Below, in pieces: positions 9,318-18,424 of a stretch of DNA of 64,000 bases. Below the pieces are notes generated by a model. The model saw only the letters and a list, made by a program, of their open reading frames with translations, was not told the origin of the DNA and ran no database searches. Made by a program: the position numbers and the translations under genes. The DNA comes from Ohtaekwangia sp035628875 (GTDB lineage Bacteria; Bacteroidota; Bacteroidia; Cytophagales; Cyclobacteriaceae): NCBI GenBank assembly GCA_035628875.1, contig DASPIZ010000162.1:39543-103542 (forward strand), written 5' to 3'. Numbering within the stretch: position 1 is the stretch's first letter; every line of letters starts with the position of its first letter.

Positions 9318-11642
9318 ATGGCCATCAAGGTGAATTATCTTTTCATCATCCTGTTTTGTGTAAATGTATATACGGTGCTGGCGCAGGGCGGTAAATCATT
9401 GAATGAAGCTGAGCGTTTTTATGGGATCAGAGCCTATGAATCCGCATTACCTAAATTTTTGGAAGCCATTGAGGCCGGCGAAAAGGATCCAATGGTGCAT
9501 TACAAAACCGCGATGTGTTACGTCCGTTCTTTTGAGAACACGGAACACCTGAAAGCCATTCCTTATTTTGAATATGCGCTAAAAAACGGCAAAGGTTTTC
9601 CAAATTCCGTGTACTATGATCTTGGAAATCTTTACCTGAAGGATGAAAATATTCAAAAAGCACTGGAAAATTTCAACACATATAAAGAGCTTTCAAAAGC
9701 TGATAAAACAGCGATTGCCGAGGCTGATGCGGCCATACAGACCTGTGGTAATGCCCTTGCACTCATGGCAGTGCCGCGTAACTTCAAGGTGTATCCTTTT
9801 AATTCTATAATCAACACAAAGTATACGGAATACAACCCAGTTGTTTCGGCCGATGAAAGTGTAATGGCATACACCGCTTTACGCCCTAATACAGGAAAAA
9901 CACGTACCGGTGATAAGTTTATTGAAGAAATATACATTTCGTATAATAATTCAGGTTCATGGACCGAGCCAAAAGTTGTTCCGCTTGCACATCAGTACAA
10001 TGTGGGAACTGCAGGCATTTCTCCTGATGGACAAAAAATGTTAATCTTCATGGGAGGTGCCATGGATCCTGGAGGATTGTATCAGATCAACAAGGAAGGA
10101 GAAAACTGGTCAAAGCCAGGTTTGCTCACACCTACGATTAATACGCCAAAATACCTGGAGTCTACCGCGAGTATAACACCCGATGGTAAAACAATTTATT
10201 TCGCCACGGATCGCATGGGTGGTCAGGGCGGTCTGGATATCTACAAAACAATTTTGCAGGAAAATGGTACGTGGACTAAGCCCGTTAATCTTGGTCCTGA
10301 AGTAAATACTAAAGCCAATGAAGATGCACCGTTTATTCACCCGGATCAGAAGACGCTGTTCTTTACTTCTGATGGACATAACAGCATGGGTGGTCGCGAT
10401 ATCTTCATGACAAAAATGGTGGGTGAAAAATGGACCTCACCCGAAAACATGGGATACCCTGTGAATACGACAGCGAATGATAATTATTTCACACTCATTG
10501 CTGATGGTACCCGTGCGTATTTTTCTTCCGATCGCAAAGGTGGAAATGGTGGTCAGGATATTTATTATCTCGACATGCCTGCTGAATCTGCAAATATTCC
10601 GCTGACGATGATCAAAGGAAAAATTCTGAACGCGGAAACGGGCAAACCCATGCCGACCAAGATTTATTTGATTGATAACGATACACAAAAGAAACTTGAT
10701 TTTGTTTACAATCCAGATCCTGTTACCGGAAACTATCTTGTTATACTGCCTCCGGCAAGAAACTACGATATGGTGATTGAGTCCGAAGGGTTTTTACCGT
10801 ATACATTGAATATTAACATCCCGAATCAGTCTTACTTCTATGAATTGTATCAGCAAATCAATTTAAAAACGATTAAACAATTCGATGTGGTCGTGGGTCA
10901 GGAGGTTCAGGTAAAAAATGCATTTTATGATACCGATGGGGATATGAAAGCTGATCTTAGAAAGACGCATGAAGCCAATCTTGTACAAAGCGGAAACGTT
11001 GATGTTTATGACATGATGCTTGATCTGATGGCTGCACAGGACAAGGAGGGGATGAACTACCTGGTGGAACTGGTTCAAATGAAGGATCCTATTGAAGAAG
11101 TTAACTTCAATGAAAAAGAAAACGCCAACATTGAAACAGCCACACGTACTTACTACTACGATGAAAGCGACGAAAGTAAATTCGAACAAAAGAAAGTGGA
11201 TGGTAAGGTAATTTTTTCGCTGCCTACATTTATGGTGAATGAGGAAGTAAAAAAGCAAAAAGAACAGGCGACAAAAAAATCATCTTATGATCAAAGTGCC
11301 CTGGCAAAATCAGCAAAAATATATTTTGATGCCGGTAAAAGTGATTTGAAATCACAATACAACGCTAAGCTGGAAGAAATACTGGTGGCGCTGAATAAAT
11401 ATCCTGACCTTGGTGTTGAAATCTCCGGGTTTGCATCTGCTGAAGGTTCTGAAGAAATGAACCGTGATATATCGAACAAGCGCGCCATTGCCGTTTTGGA
11501 TTATTTTAATCACAAAGGCGTTGTGCGACGCAGGATTGTTGCGAAAGGGTATGGCGTTTCAAAGGATGAAGCCAGTACTAAAGAGGAAGGCCGCCGCGTA
11601 GAAGTACGTGTAGTAGACCTCAATCAACACGCAAGAGATTAG
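9318..11642 (+). CDS. OmpA-family protein with TPR-like and PD40 beta-propeller repeats
   Basis: 774 residues with a signal peptide (MAIKVNYLFIILFC ... VLAQ). The order is TPR-like helices (about 25-135), PD40/WD40-like propeller blades (about 165-420; repeated SPDGQKMLIF, TPDGKTIYFATDRMGGQGGLDIY, HPDQKTLFFTSDG), a carboxypeptidase-regulatory-like beta sandwich (about 430-520), a low-complexity charged stretch, and a C-terminal OmpA peptidoglycan-binding domain (about 655-770; IYFDAGKSDLK, NRDISNKRAIAVLDYF). This is the layout of Bacteroidota OM-periplasm anchors such as PorE/SprE-like components, but I cannot tell which role it has. The gene stands alone, divergent from the transporter-like gene with a 212-bp shared upstream region. 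Confidence 0.85.
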   Translation: MAIKVNYLFIILFCVNVYTVLAQGGKSLNEAERFYGIRAYESALPKFLEAIEAGEKDPMVHYKTAMCYVRSFENTEHLKAIPYFEYALKNGKGFPNSVYYDLGNLYLKDENIQKALENFNTYKELSKADKTAIAEADAAIQTCGNALALMAVPRNFKVYPFNSIINTKYTEYNPVVSADESVMAYTALRPNTGKTRTGDKFIEEIYISYNNSGSWTEPKVVPLAHQYNVGTAGISPDGQKMLIFMGGAMDPGGLYQINKEGENWSKPGLLTPTINTPKYLESTASITPDGKTIYFATDRMGGQGGLDIYKTILQENGTWTKPVNLGPEVNTKANEDAPFIHPDQKTLFFTSDGHNSMGGRDIFMTKMVGEKWTSPENMGYPVNTTANDNYFTLIADGTRAYFSSDRKGGNGGQDIYYLDMPAESANIPLTMIKGKILNAETGKPMPTKIYLIDNDTQKKLDFVYNPDPVTGNYLVILPPARNYDMVIESEGFLPYTLNINIPNQSYFYELYQQINLKTIKQFDVVVGQEVQVKNAFYDTDGDMKADLRKTHEANLVQSGNVDVYDMMLDLMAAQDKEGMNYLVELVQMKDPIEEVNFNEKENANIETATRTYYYDESDESKFEQKKVDGKVIFSLPTFMVNEEVKKQKEQATKKSSYDQSALAKSAKIYFDAGKSDLKSQYNAKLEEILVALNKYPDLGVEISGFASAEGSEEMNRDISNKRAIAVLDYFNHKGVVRRRIVAKGYGVSKDEASTKEEGRRVEVRVVDLNQHARD

Positions 11643-11763
11643 TGTAAGCGTATTTAATTTGGACTTCTTTCTTATTTGAAATGTCTTAGCCTTTTTTAAT
11701 TGAGATGGCAATAACTCTTCCATGCTTTGAGCACCGTTCAATCGGCCATTAGAAATTTTAGGT

Positions 11764-11832
11764 ATGGGCTAAAGCCCGAAATCTAACATCCACTTTATTT
11801 CAAATGCAAATAGAATATGGGCTTTAGCCCAA
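11764..11832. repeat. Pair of palindromes, GGGCTAAAGCCC and GGGCTTTAGCCC
   Basis: Two 12-bp perfect palindromes, 11767-11778 and 11819-11830, each preceded by AT, are separated by 40 bp of AT-rich sequence. They sit in the 230-bp gap between the convergent OmpA and queA genes. Such short dispersed palindrome pairs are common as REP/MITE-like elements in Bacteroidota intergenic DNA. They may also help terminate transcription from both sides, though neither has a clear U-tract. Confidence 0.6.
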
Positions 11833-11872
11833 CATTTCTCAATCCAATGTCAAATGATAACCTCGTACCTCG

Positions 11873-13057
11873 TCAAGGTAGCAACAGCGAACTATCGCCA
11901 TAGCTTAAAAACCGATAATCCTTTTCCAGGGCTTCGCTATAAATTCTCTTCCAGCCTTTTCCAATAAAGGCGGCGACCAACACGATTAACGTTGATTCCG
12001 GTTGATGGAAATTTGTGATCAAACCTTTACAGATGCGAAATTTATAACCGGGCATGATATAGATGGCGGTTTCCCCTACAATGGTTTCGAGGTTATGCTG
12101 CTCCATATAATGCAGGATAGCAGTGAGCGCTTCTTCCTGCGGGGGGGCTTGTTTAGACGTGTAGGGATCACGTTGCGATATTTGAAATACAGCGTTAGGA
12201 TTCTCCAATAGTTTTGCGCCAAACCAATACAAGCTTTCCAACGTGCGCATGGAAGTTGTTCCCACGGGAATGATTACTTTATCCTGCTGAAGCAGGTTCA
12301 TTACATTCGATTTAGTAACCACTACCTGTTCCTGATGCATCACATGACGGGAAACATCTTCTGTTTTGATCGGTTGAAAAGTGCCAGCACTCACGTGGAG
12401 CGTTAGGAAGTCAACACTGACTGACCTGTCTTTCAGCGATTGAAATACTTCCGGCGTGAAGTGTAGCCCTGCCGTTGGTGCTGCCACAGCCCCATCGTTT
12501 TTAGAGTAAATGGTCTGGTAGCGTTCGCGATCTGACGTTTCAGCCTTTCGTTTAAGGTAAGGTGGGAGTGGCGTTTCTCCTGTAAAACTTAACACTTCAG
12601 CGAAAGCGCGCTTATCATCCCATTGAAAGCTGACCATGCCTGTTTCACGGTCGATTAACGTGGCGCGGAGATGCAGGTCGTTTGATCTGTATGTCAGTGT
12701 TGTATTGTCTTTCCATCGCTTTAAATTTCCAATGGTGCATCTCCATGTACAGCTACGGGTGCTGTTCATGGTCTCCACCAGGAGGGTAGAAGGTGTAACA
12801 GGATGAAGAAGAAAAATTTCAATATCTGCGCCAGTTTCTTTTTGAAAGTAAAGCCGTGCCGGAATAACTTTGGTGTTATTAAAATAGAGTGAGCTATTGG
12901 GCGGCAAATGCGTCGTAAGATTAAAAAACCGATCATGCTCAAGGATACCATTTTTATAAACCAATAGTTTTGATTGATCGCGGTCTTGCAATGGATAACG
13001 CGCAATCCGGTCTGCGGGCAGCGGATATGTATATGCTGAGATGCTGAATTCATCCAT
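11873..13057 (-). CDS. queA: S-adenosylmethionine:tRNA ribosyltransferase-isomerase
   Basis: QueA moves the ribosyl group of SAM onto 7-aminomethyl-7-deazaguanine in the tRNA wobble position, making epoxyqueuosine. Family hallmarks are visible: AYTYPLPADRIARYPLQDRDQSKL at the N terminus, FNNTKVIPARLYF, the DGAVAAPTAGLHFTPE loop, HVSAGTFQPI, GTTSMRTLES, and the C-terminal TNFHQPESTLIVLVAAFIG. I place the start at the ATG at 13057 (MDEFSISAY), giving 394 residues as in the family. A longer in-frame start at 13123 would add a spurious hydrophobic leader and cross the -7 promoter box at 13062-13069. It is a single gene, divergent from menC. Confidence 0.95.
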   Translation of the reverse strand: MDEFSISAYTYPLPADRIARYPLQDRDQSKLLVYKNGILEHDRFFNLTTHLPPNSSLYFNNTKVIPARLYFQKETGADIEIFLLHPVTPSTLLVETMNSTRSCTWRCTIGNLKRWKDNTTLTYRSNDLHLRATLIDRETGMVSFQWDDKRAFAEVLSFTGETPLPPYLKRKAETSDRERYQTIYSKNDGAVAAPTAGLHFTPEVFQSLKDRSVSVDFLTLHVSAGTFQPIKTEDVSRHVMHQEQVVVTKSNVMNLLQQDKVIIPVGTTSMRTLESLYWFGAKLLENPNAVFQISQRDPYTSKQAPPQEEALTAILHYMEQHNLETIVGETAIYIMPGYKFRICKGLITNFHQPESTLIVLVAAFIGKGWKRIYSEALEKDYRFLSYGDSSLLLP

Positions 13058-13061
13058 CTGG

Positions 13062-13069
13062 CAAAGGTA
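13062..13069 (-). promoter_or_regulatory. Bacteroidota -7 box TACCTTTG for queA
   Basis: The minus strand reads TACCTTTG, an exact match to the Bacteroidota TAnnTTTG -7 element, ending only 4 nt before the chosen queA ATG. This supports the shorter start and suggests a leaderless or nearly leaderless message. The -33 TTG is not convincing. Confidence 0.5.
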
Positions 13070-13161
13070 ATGGCTGCAAGGGATGATTAATAAAATTTGT
13101 AAGGAGAATAAAATGCAAAACATATTGGCGTAACAAACTTATTTTTGTTTTTTACCACTTC

Positions 13162-14244
13162 ATGAAGCTTCAGGCATCGTATTTCAAAAAGACATTCACT
13201 TTTGGTTTTAAAGCACGGACTTCACGCGGGCTAATGCGTGATAAAACGTCGTGGTTCATTCGCGTGTGGGATAAAGAAAATCCAGCAATTGCTGGAATTG
13301 GCGAATGCGGTCCCCTGCCAGGGTTAAGCCCTGAAGCGGGACCGGATTTTGAAGGCATTATCGAAAACGTAGTGAAAAGAATTAATGATTTCGATCGGAT
13401 CGTTGAAGGCGAGGAGGCGTTTTATTTTCTTCTTCGTGAGGTTCTTTCCGGAGATTTTTCTTCCTTAAAATTTGCACTAGAAACAGCATGGCTTGATCTT
13501 AGGAACGGCGGTGTTAAACGCATCTACCACAATGGGTTTATGGAAGGACAACCCATCCCCATCAACGGCCTTGTCTGGATGGGTGATCTCGATTTTATGA
13601 TGAGTCAGATCAACGAGAAAGTGGCCTTGGGTTTTCGTTGTATAAAATTGAAAGTGGGCGGATTGGATTTCGATCGCGAATGTGATATTCTCCGCTATAT
13701 CCGTCAAAAATATTTTCGCGAAGATATCGTGATTCGTCTCGATGCCAATGGCGCCTTTAAGACCGATGATGTGTTGTACAAATTAAATCAGCTTTCCCAG
13801 TATAATATACATTCTATAGAGCAGCCACTAAAGCCGGGGCTTTTTGAGACGGCTGAGTTGTGTCGTAAATCTCCTATACCTTTAGCGTTTGATGAAGAGC
13901 TTATCGGTATAACAAAATACGAAGACAAAGTACGTTTGTTAACGACCTTAAAGCCGCAGTTCATCATTCTGAAACCCACGCTACACGGTGGTTTAAAAGA
14001 ATGTAGTGAGTGGATAAGTATCGCAGAAAATCTTAAGATCGGATGGTGGATCACCTCGGCACTTGAATCCAATGTGGGGTTGAATGCAATCTGCCAGTTT
14101 ACAGCCAATTACCCGGTTACATTGCCACAAGGCCTTGGTACAGGCATGATCTATGAGAACAACCTGAGCGCTCCATTGCGAGTCGAGAAGGGTACTATCC
14201 GTTATGATCCCGCTGGTGTATGGTACGATAGCGACGCCGAATAA
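13162..14244 (+). CDS. menC: o-Succinylbenzoate synthase (enolase superfamily)
   Basis: 360 residues of the muconate-lactonising/OSBS subgroup. The catalytic pattern is complete: the KxK pair in IKLKVGG (K162, K164), metal ligands D194 in IRLDANGAF, E220 in HSIEQPL and D244/E245 in AFDEEL, and the opposite lysine K271 in IILKPTLHGG. OSBS dehydrates SHCHC to o-succinylbenzoate in menaquinone synthesis. The alternative, a dipeptide epimerase, has the same residues, but length, the N-terminal GECGPLPGLSPE capping loop and the Bacteroidota context favour MenC. No other men genes are next to it here. The start ATG is 104 bp from the queA start on the other strand. Confidence 0.82.
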   Translation: MKLQASYFKKTFTFGFKARTSRGLMRDKTSWFIRVWDKENPAIAGIGECGPLPGLSPEAGPDFEGIIENVVKRINDFDRIVEGEEAFYFLLREVLSGDFSSLKFALETAWLDLRNGGVKRIYHNGFMEGQPIPINGLVWMGDLDFMMSQINEKVALGFRCIKLKVGGLDFDRECDILRYIRQKYFREDIVIRLDANGAFKTDDVLYKLNQLSQYNIHSIEQPLKPGLFETAELCRKSPIPLAFDEELIGITKYEDKVRLLTTLKPQFIILKPTLHGGLKECSEWISIAENLKIGWWITSALESNVGLNAICQFTANYPVTLPQGLGTGMIYENNLSAPLRVEKGTIRYDPAGVWYDSDAE

Positions 14245-14253
14245 TTTAAAAAA

Positions 14254-15045
14254 TTATTGAAGTTCCCTGAGCACTTCTTCCAGGTCTTTCTTCAGAGTTG
14301 TTTCACGAAGTGAATTGCGAATACCTTCAATCATGAAGTTCGGTACTTTCTCTCCCCGGCTTATCTTGTTTTTGATCTCTTTGATCATTTCAAGGGCATC
14401 GGTTTTATCACTGAAGTCCGCGTGGGCTTTTACATTGTTTTCTAATGCATCCCAAAGCGATATTATTTCAGGTTCAGCCTGGGTTACCGGAATCTCTTTC
14501 TCAACCTTTACCGGTTGTCGCTGACTGGATTTACGATCCATGCATGCATTAAATTGCGTTATAATTTCAGGTAAGTCGCGTTTAGACAATTCATTGTTCT
14601 CGATTTTTTCAACCACCAATGCACATTCGTCGAGAAATTTTTTCATGGTCTTCTTGAAACCCAGATTAGGAACTTCAGTTCCTGTACCGTCTCTTTTCGT
14701 AAGGAAAAGTCCATCATAACTCATCTGATTCTCTAACTGGTAAGCATACAACGAAAGATACCCGGGCTGAAGAAGTTTCATAAACGTATATCCATTCGGC
14801 CCTTTCACCGGATAATAGGTTTCATCTTCTGATGAAAAATTTTTAAGCTCGAAGAGTGATATGTATGTCTTTTTTTTATCCTTAGCTACCTGTATTTTCT
14901 TATCAGGTCCGTGCGTAAGAATTTTGATTTCACCGCGAATGGTATCGCCTTTGGTTGTAACAGCGTAGTCCTGGGCCTGAACACATTGATAAGCAAGCAT
15001 GGCCAGCAGGAAAAGCAGGATGTGAATGATGGTAAAGCTTTTCAT
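14254..15045 (-). CDS. Exported protein of unknown function
   Basis: 263 residues with a clear signal peptide (MKSFTIIHILLFLLAMLAY, cleavage near CVQAQ at 25). The mature start DYAVTTKGDTIRGEIKIL is a beta-rich pattern often seen in Bacteroidota secreted proteins of unknown role. The second half is helical and charged (KKFLDECALVVEKIEN, KIKNKISRGEKVPN). I recognise no catalytic motif. It converges with menC with a 9-bp gap and no visible terminator between them. Confidence 0.7.
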   Translation of the reverse strand: MKSFTIIHILLFLLAMLAYQCVQAQDYAVTTKGDTIRGEIKILTHGPDKKIQVAKDKKKTYISLFELKNFSSEDETYYPVKGPNGYTFMKLLQPGYLSLYAYQLENQMSYDGLFLTKRDGTGTEVPNLGFKKTMKKFLDECALVVEKIENNELSKRDLPEIITQFNACMDRKSSQRQPVKVEKEIPVTQAEPEIISLWDALENNVKAHADFSDKTDALEMIKEIKNKISRGEKVPNFMIEGIRNSLRETTLKKDLEEVLRELQ

Positions 15046-15124
15046 AAAATTTTCTTAATTTATTAAGAATAAAATAAAATCTATAAAGATTCGGAAGAAC
15101 TTTTAAGTTTGACGAAACCGACGT

Positions 15125-15292
15125 TTAATCCGGCTTGGATTTGTTTTTTAGCCGTCCAGCATCTTTCAAGGCCCTGCTGAGGATCCATTCGATTTGTCCA
15201 TTCGTACTTCGGAATTCATCGGCGCCCCATTTTTCAAGGGCCTTCAGCATTTCAGGGTCGAGGCGTAATACGAAAGGTTTCTTCTGCGCCAT
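15125..15292 (-). CDS. Small Arc-type ribbon-helix-helix protein
   Basis: This 55-codon gene starts MAQKKPFVLRLDPEML and continues with helices KALEKWGADEF and GQIEWILSRALKDAG. The short beta strand KPFVLRLD followed by two helices, with the RSTNGQIEW turn, is the Arc/MetJ ribbon-helix-helix pattern; such dimers bind DNA through the strand. It follows the SPFH gene on the same strand after a 142-bp gap, and I recall this pairing from other Bacteroidota. It could regulate its neighbour or be a general small DNA-binding protein. Confidence 0.8.
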   Translation of the reverse strand: MAQKKPFVLRLDPEMLKALEKWGADEFRSTNGQIEWILSRALKDAGRLKNKSKPD

Positions 15293-15434
15293 TTATATTT
15301 TCCTTTCAATTCGTATGCAATGATTCATCTTTACATGCACGATACTTTTGCTTGCAGATAAAAATAACGGCTTAAACGTTACAAAAAAGTGGTGACCTCT
15401 TATCTCAAGCATGATGAATTGTAAGTGCGTATTG

Positions 15435-16310
15435 TTAATGGTTCAGTGTTCCGGCGTTAACGATAGGGCTAACATCCTTATCTGAGCATAAAACCACCAT
15501 CAGGTTGCTCACCATGGCAGCCTTGCGTTCTTCATCGAGCTCAATAATCTGTTGTTTAGCCAGGTTGTCGATGGCCATCTGTACCATACTTACTGCACCT
15601 TCCACAATTTTGAAACGTGCCGACACTACGGCTGTAGCCTGTTGTCTTCGCAGCATTGCACTCGCAATTTCGGGTGCGTAAGCAAGATATCCAATTCTTG
15701 CTTCGATCACATGGATGCCGGCGATGTCAAGCCTGTTTTTCAGGTTTTCTTCAAGTGCGTGATTTACTTCGTCGTAGCCTGAGCGTAACGTGATTTCTGA
15801 ATCCGTGTCAAAATTATCATAAGGATACATCCCGGCTAATCGGCGCACCGCTGCATCGCTTTGAATACGAACAAAATTTTCATAGTTATCGACTTCAAAT
15901 GCGGCTTTGAATGTATCGCGTACCTGCCACACCAGGATAACACCAATCTGTATCGGATTCCCGACTTTGTCGTTGACCTTGATCTTTTCACTATCGAAGT
16001 TTCGGGCACGCAAAGATATATTCTGTTTGCTGAAAAGCGGATTCGCCCAGAAGAAACCATTTCGTTTTACGGTTCCTTCATATTCACCAAACAAGACCAT
16101 CACTTTAGATGAGTTGGGATTTACAAGGAAGAATCCCGGCATAAGCATCACGGCTAATCCCAATGGTAAAATAAAAACAGGATGTCGGGCCGCTGCTAAA
16201 CCTGCAATGCCCAATACAAGGATGATAAAGATCATAAAGACCATCAGGTATCCTGAAATGGGCGAAAATTCTTTTTCATGTGTCCGCTCTTTTGGTGCTA
16301 TCGTTGCCAT
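15435..16310 (-). CDS. SPFH / band-7 domain membrane protein
   Basis: 291 residues. Two hydrophobic segments near the N terminus (about 20-42 and 46-62) are followed by an SPFH domain from about residue 68 (SKVMVLFGEYEGTVKRNGFFWANPL, VIEARIGYLAYAPEIASAML). The end (QQIIELDEERKAAMVSNLMVVLCSD) is helical and fits the oligomerisation helix of prohibitin-like proteins. These proteins scaffold membrane microdomains and often partner with proteases or transporters; the partner here is not evident. The gene precedes the RHH gene on the same strand. Confidence 0.85.
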   Translation of the reverse strand: MATIAPKERTHEKEFSPISGYLMVFMIFIILVLGIAGLAAARHPVFILPLGLAVMLMPGFFLVNPNSSKVMVLFGEYEGTVKRNGFFWANPLFSKQNISLRARNFDSEKIKVNDKVGNPIQIGVILVWQVRDTFKAAFEVDNYENFVRIQSDAAVRRLAGMYPYDNFDTDSEITLRSGYDEVNHALEENLKNRLDIAGIHVIEARIGYLAYAPEIASAMLRRQQATAVVSARFKIVEGAVSMVQMAIDNLAKQQIIELDEERKAAMVSNLMVVLCSDKDVSPIVNAGTLNH

Positions 16311-16486
16311 AATGTTTATTTAGGTGATATTAAAATGATATCAATGTAATATATACACGCAAATCATATCAAACAAGTTTCACCTGAAGAAATATTTATT
16401 TTTGCATCGGTAGCGTTCATGGTTATTCACAATAAAAATATTGTACATCTTTGCCTGAATTATTTAATCGTGCACAAACTCATTCC

Positions 16487-17365
16487 ATGATAAAGTATAA
16501 TCCCAAAACGTGGTTTAATCTTATTTTTCATTCTTATAGTAGACAGGTACTTCGCACCTTGTTACCTGCACTGGGGTTTATGGCCGCATTTACCGCCGTG
16601 GTGTGTTATGTTATCCTTGATTTTATGGATTTGAAACCCAGTGATTTCCATAGCACGACAGTAGTGCATTCACTGCTTGGTATTGTGCTCGGTTTATTTC
16701 TGGTGTTCAGGACGAACACCGCCTATGATCGCTGGTGGGAAGGAAGGCGGTTGTGGGGAGCGCTGGTAAACAGCACCCGGAATTTTGCATTAAAACTAAA
16801 CGCCTATATCAGCAAGGAAAACCATGATGATCGTGCCTGGTTTGCCTGTATGATTCCTAATTTTATTTATGCTACGAAGGAGCATCTTCGCAAGGGTGTG
16901 CAATTCGCGGAGCTCGAGGCGCCGGATGAAAGTTTTATTGAAGATCTCAAAAAAATAAAACACCGGCCGAATAAGATAGCAGCCATGATGTATGAACGTG
17001 TGAACCGACTCTACAGAGAAGGTGCGTTTACCGGCGACCATCTCATTAATCTTGATAAAGAGCTGAAAGATTTTATTGATTTTATGGGGTCTTGCGAACG
17101 CATTCGGAATACGCCCATTCCGTATTCGTACACGATGTACATTAAAAAATTTATCTTCATTTACATCATTACGCTTCCTTTTGGTTTTATCTCTACGTTT
17201 GGTTATTTCACCATTGCCACGGTGATTTTGGTTTCTTTTGTTTTATTGAGCGTTGAGCTTATTGCAGAAGAAATTGAAGATCCTTTCGGTCGTGATATTA
17301 ACGATCTTCCCACGGATGAACTGGCGGGAAGAATTCGCGAAAATGTGAAAGAGATTTTATTATAA
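16487..17365 (+). CDS. Bestrophin-family (UPF0187) anion channel
   Basis: 292 residues from the ATG at 16487 (MIKYNPKTWFNLIFHSYSRQVLRTLLP). Family signatures are LVFRTNTAYDRWWEGRRLWGALVN, the central helical membrane segments, PIPYSYTMYIKKF, and the C-terminal IAEEIEDPFGRDINDLPTDEL. Bacterial bestrophins form pentameric channels, several of them cation-selective, so ion choice cannot be read here. An upstream TTG at 16451 would add 12 unlikely residues. It converges with gpsA, whose stop begins on the next base. Confidence 0.9.
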   Translation: MIKYNPKTWFNLIFHSYSRQVLRTLLPALGFMAAFTAVVCYVILDFMDLKPSDFHSTTVVHSLLGIVLGLFLVFRTNTAYDRWWEGRRLWGALVNSTRNFALKLNAYISKENHDDRAWFACMIPNFIYATKEHLRKGVQFAELEAPDESFIEDLKKIKHRPNKIAAMMYERVNRLYREGAFTGDHLINLDKELKDFIDFMGSCERIRNTPIPYSYTMYIKKFIFIYIITLPFGFISTFGYFTIATVILVSFVLLSVELIAEEIEDPFGRDINDLPTDELAGRIRENVKEILL

Positions 17366-18424
17366 TCAGAGAAAATCGATATCCACGTTAAGCGGATATC
17401 GCATCAGATAACGCAACGCCTGCGGTACAGTAAGATCCTGAAAGAGCACTTGATACAGCGTGGTTGTTATGGGCGCCTTTACCTTGTAGTAGTCGGCGCA
17501 TTTTTTGGCAATCCTAACCGTGTTAATACCTTCAGCAATTTCGTCGGTACTTGCCAGGATGTCTTGTAAGGTTTCACCTTGTGCGAGGCGGTAACCTATT
17601 GTAAAATTCCGGCTAAGCGAACTATTACAGGTGGTAACCAGGTCACCTACTCCGGCAACGCCGAGAAAAGCTGTTGTGTTTCCACCTAACGCCCTTCCCA
17701 TATAAACCATTTCCACCATACCGCGACTCACCAGCAACCCCTTTGCATTTTCGCCATAACCTAAACCACTTAATGCTCCGGCTGCAATTGCAATTACGTT
17801 TTTGAGTACACCGGCAAGTTCTACACCAACCATGTCGTTGTTACCATACACCTGGAAATGATTATTGCGAAGAAGTTTTTTCCCGAGGTTGATTACTTCA
17901 TTAAAATGACTGGCAATAACAGTGGCTCCAGGCTGGCCTGCCGCAAGTTCTTTACTAAGATTAGGCCCGGCGAGACAGCCCACACGAATGGCCACACTTT
18001 CCTCGCGGATCACCTCACTCATGGTTTTTACCTGGCTGCGATTTAACGCTGTTACAGTCTCGAGCGTTTCTCCTTCCGGTAATTGAATATCAAATCCTTT
18101 TGTACCGTGAATGAGTATGTGGTATGGATGAAGATACGGCGAGAGTTGTCGCATCATGCTCCTGAAATGCAACGAAGGAACGATGGGGAAAATAACATCG
18201 CAAGATTGGGCAACAAGTTGAAGGTCGTTGGTTGGGGTTACGCGTTCATTCATGACATGGCCGCGATTTTCCCGGTGTTCGAGAATACGCCCAATGACTT
18301 TTGGATCACGTGCATAAAGTAATACCGGGCGATGTTGTGCGAGCAAATTGGCAACTACACTACCAAAGTTGCCTGCACCGATCACGCCAACCGGTTTATG
18401 ATCAGACAAACTTTTCGAGGTCAT
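17366..18424 (-). CDS. gpsA: NAD(P)H-dependent glycerol-3-phosphate dehydrogenase
   Basis: 352 residues, a little longer than the usual ~330. It reduces dihydroxyacetone phosphate to sn-glycerol 3-phosphate for phospholipid synthesis. Visible motifs are the Rossmann loop GVIGAGNFGS (13-22), LAGPNLSKELAAGQP, the catalytic-lysine strand ELAGVLKNVIAIAAG, and the substrate loop AFLGVAGVGDLVTTC. Its start overlaps the end of the plsB-like gene by 23 bp, so enzyme and user of glycerol 3-phosphate are coupled in one operon. Confidence 0.95.
   Translation of the reverse strand: MTSKSLSDHKPVGVIGAGNFGSVVANLLAQHRPVLLYARDPKVIGRILEHRENRGHVMNERVTPTNDLQLVAQSCDVIFPIVPSLHFRSMMRQLSPYLHPYHILIHGTKGFDIQLPEGETLETVTALNRSQVKTMSEVIREESVAIRVGCLAGPNLSKELAAGQPGATVIASHFNEVINLGKKLLRNNHFQVYGNNDMVGVELAGVLKNVIAIAAGALSGLGYGENAKGLLVSRGMVEMVYMGRALGGNTTAFLGVAGVGDLVTTCNSSLSRNFTIGYRLAQGETLQDILASTDEIAEGINTVRIAKKCADYYKVKAPITTTLYQVLFQDLTVPQALRYLMRYPLNVDIDFL

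Noticed and set aside
13058..13123. Hydrophobic N-terminal extension of QueA as a signal peptide
   Set aside because: QueA is cytosolic; the extension crosses a -7 promoter box, and the family start matches the ATG at 13057.
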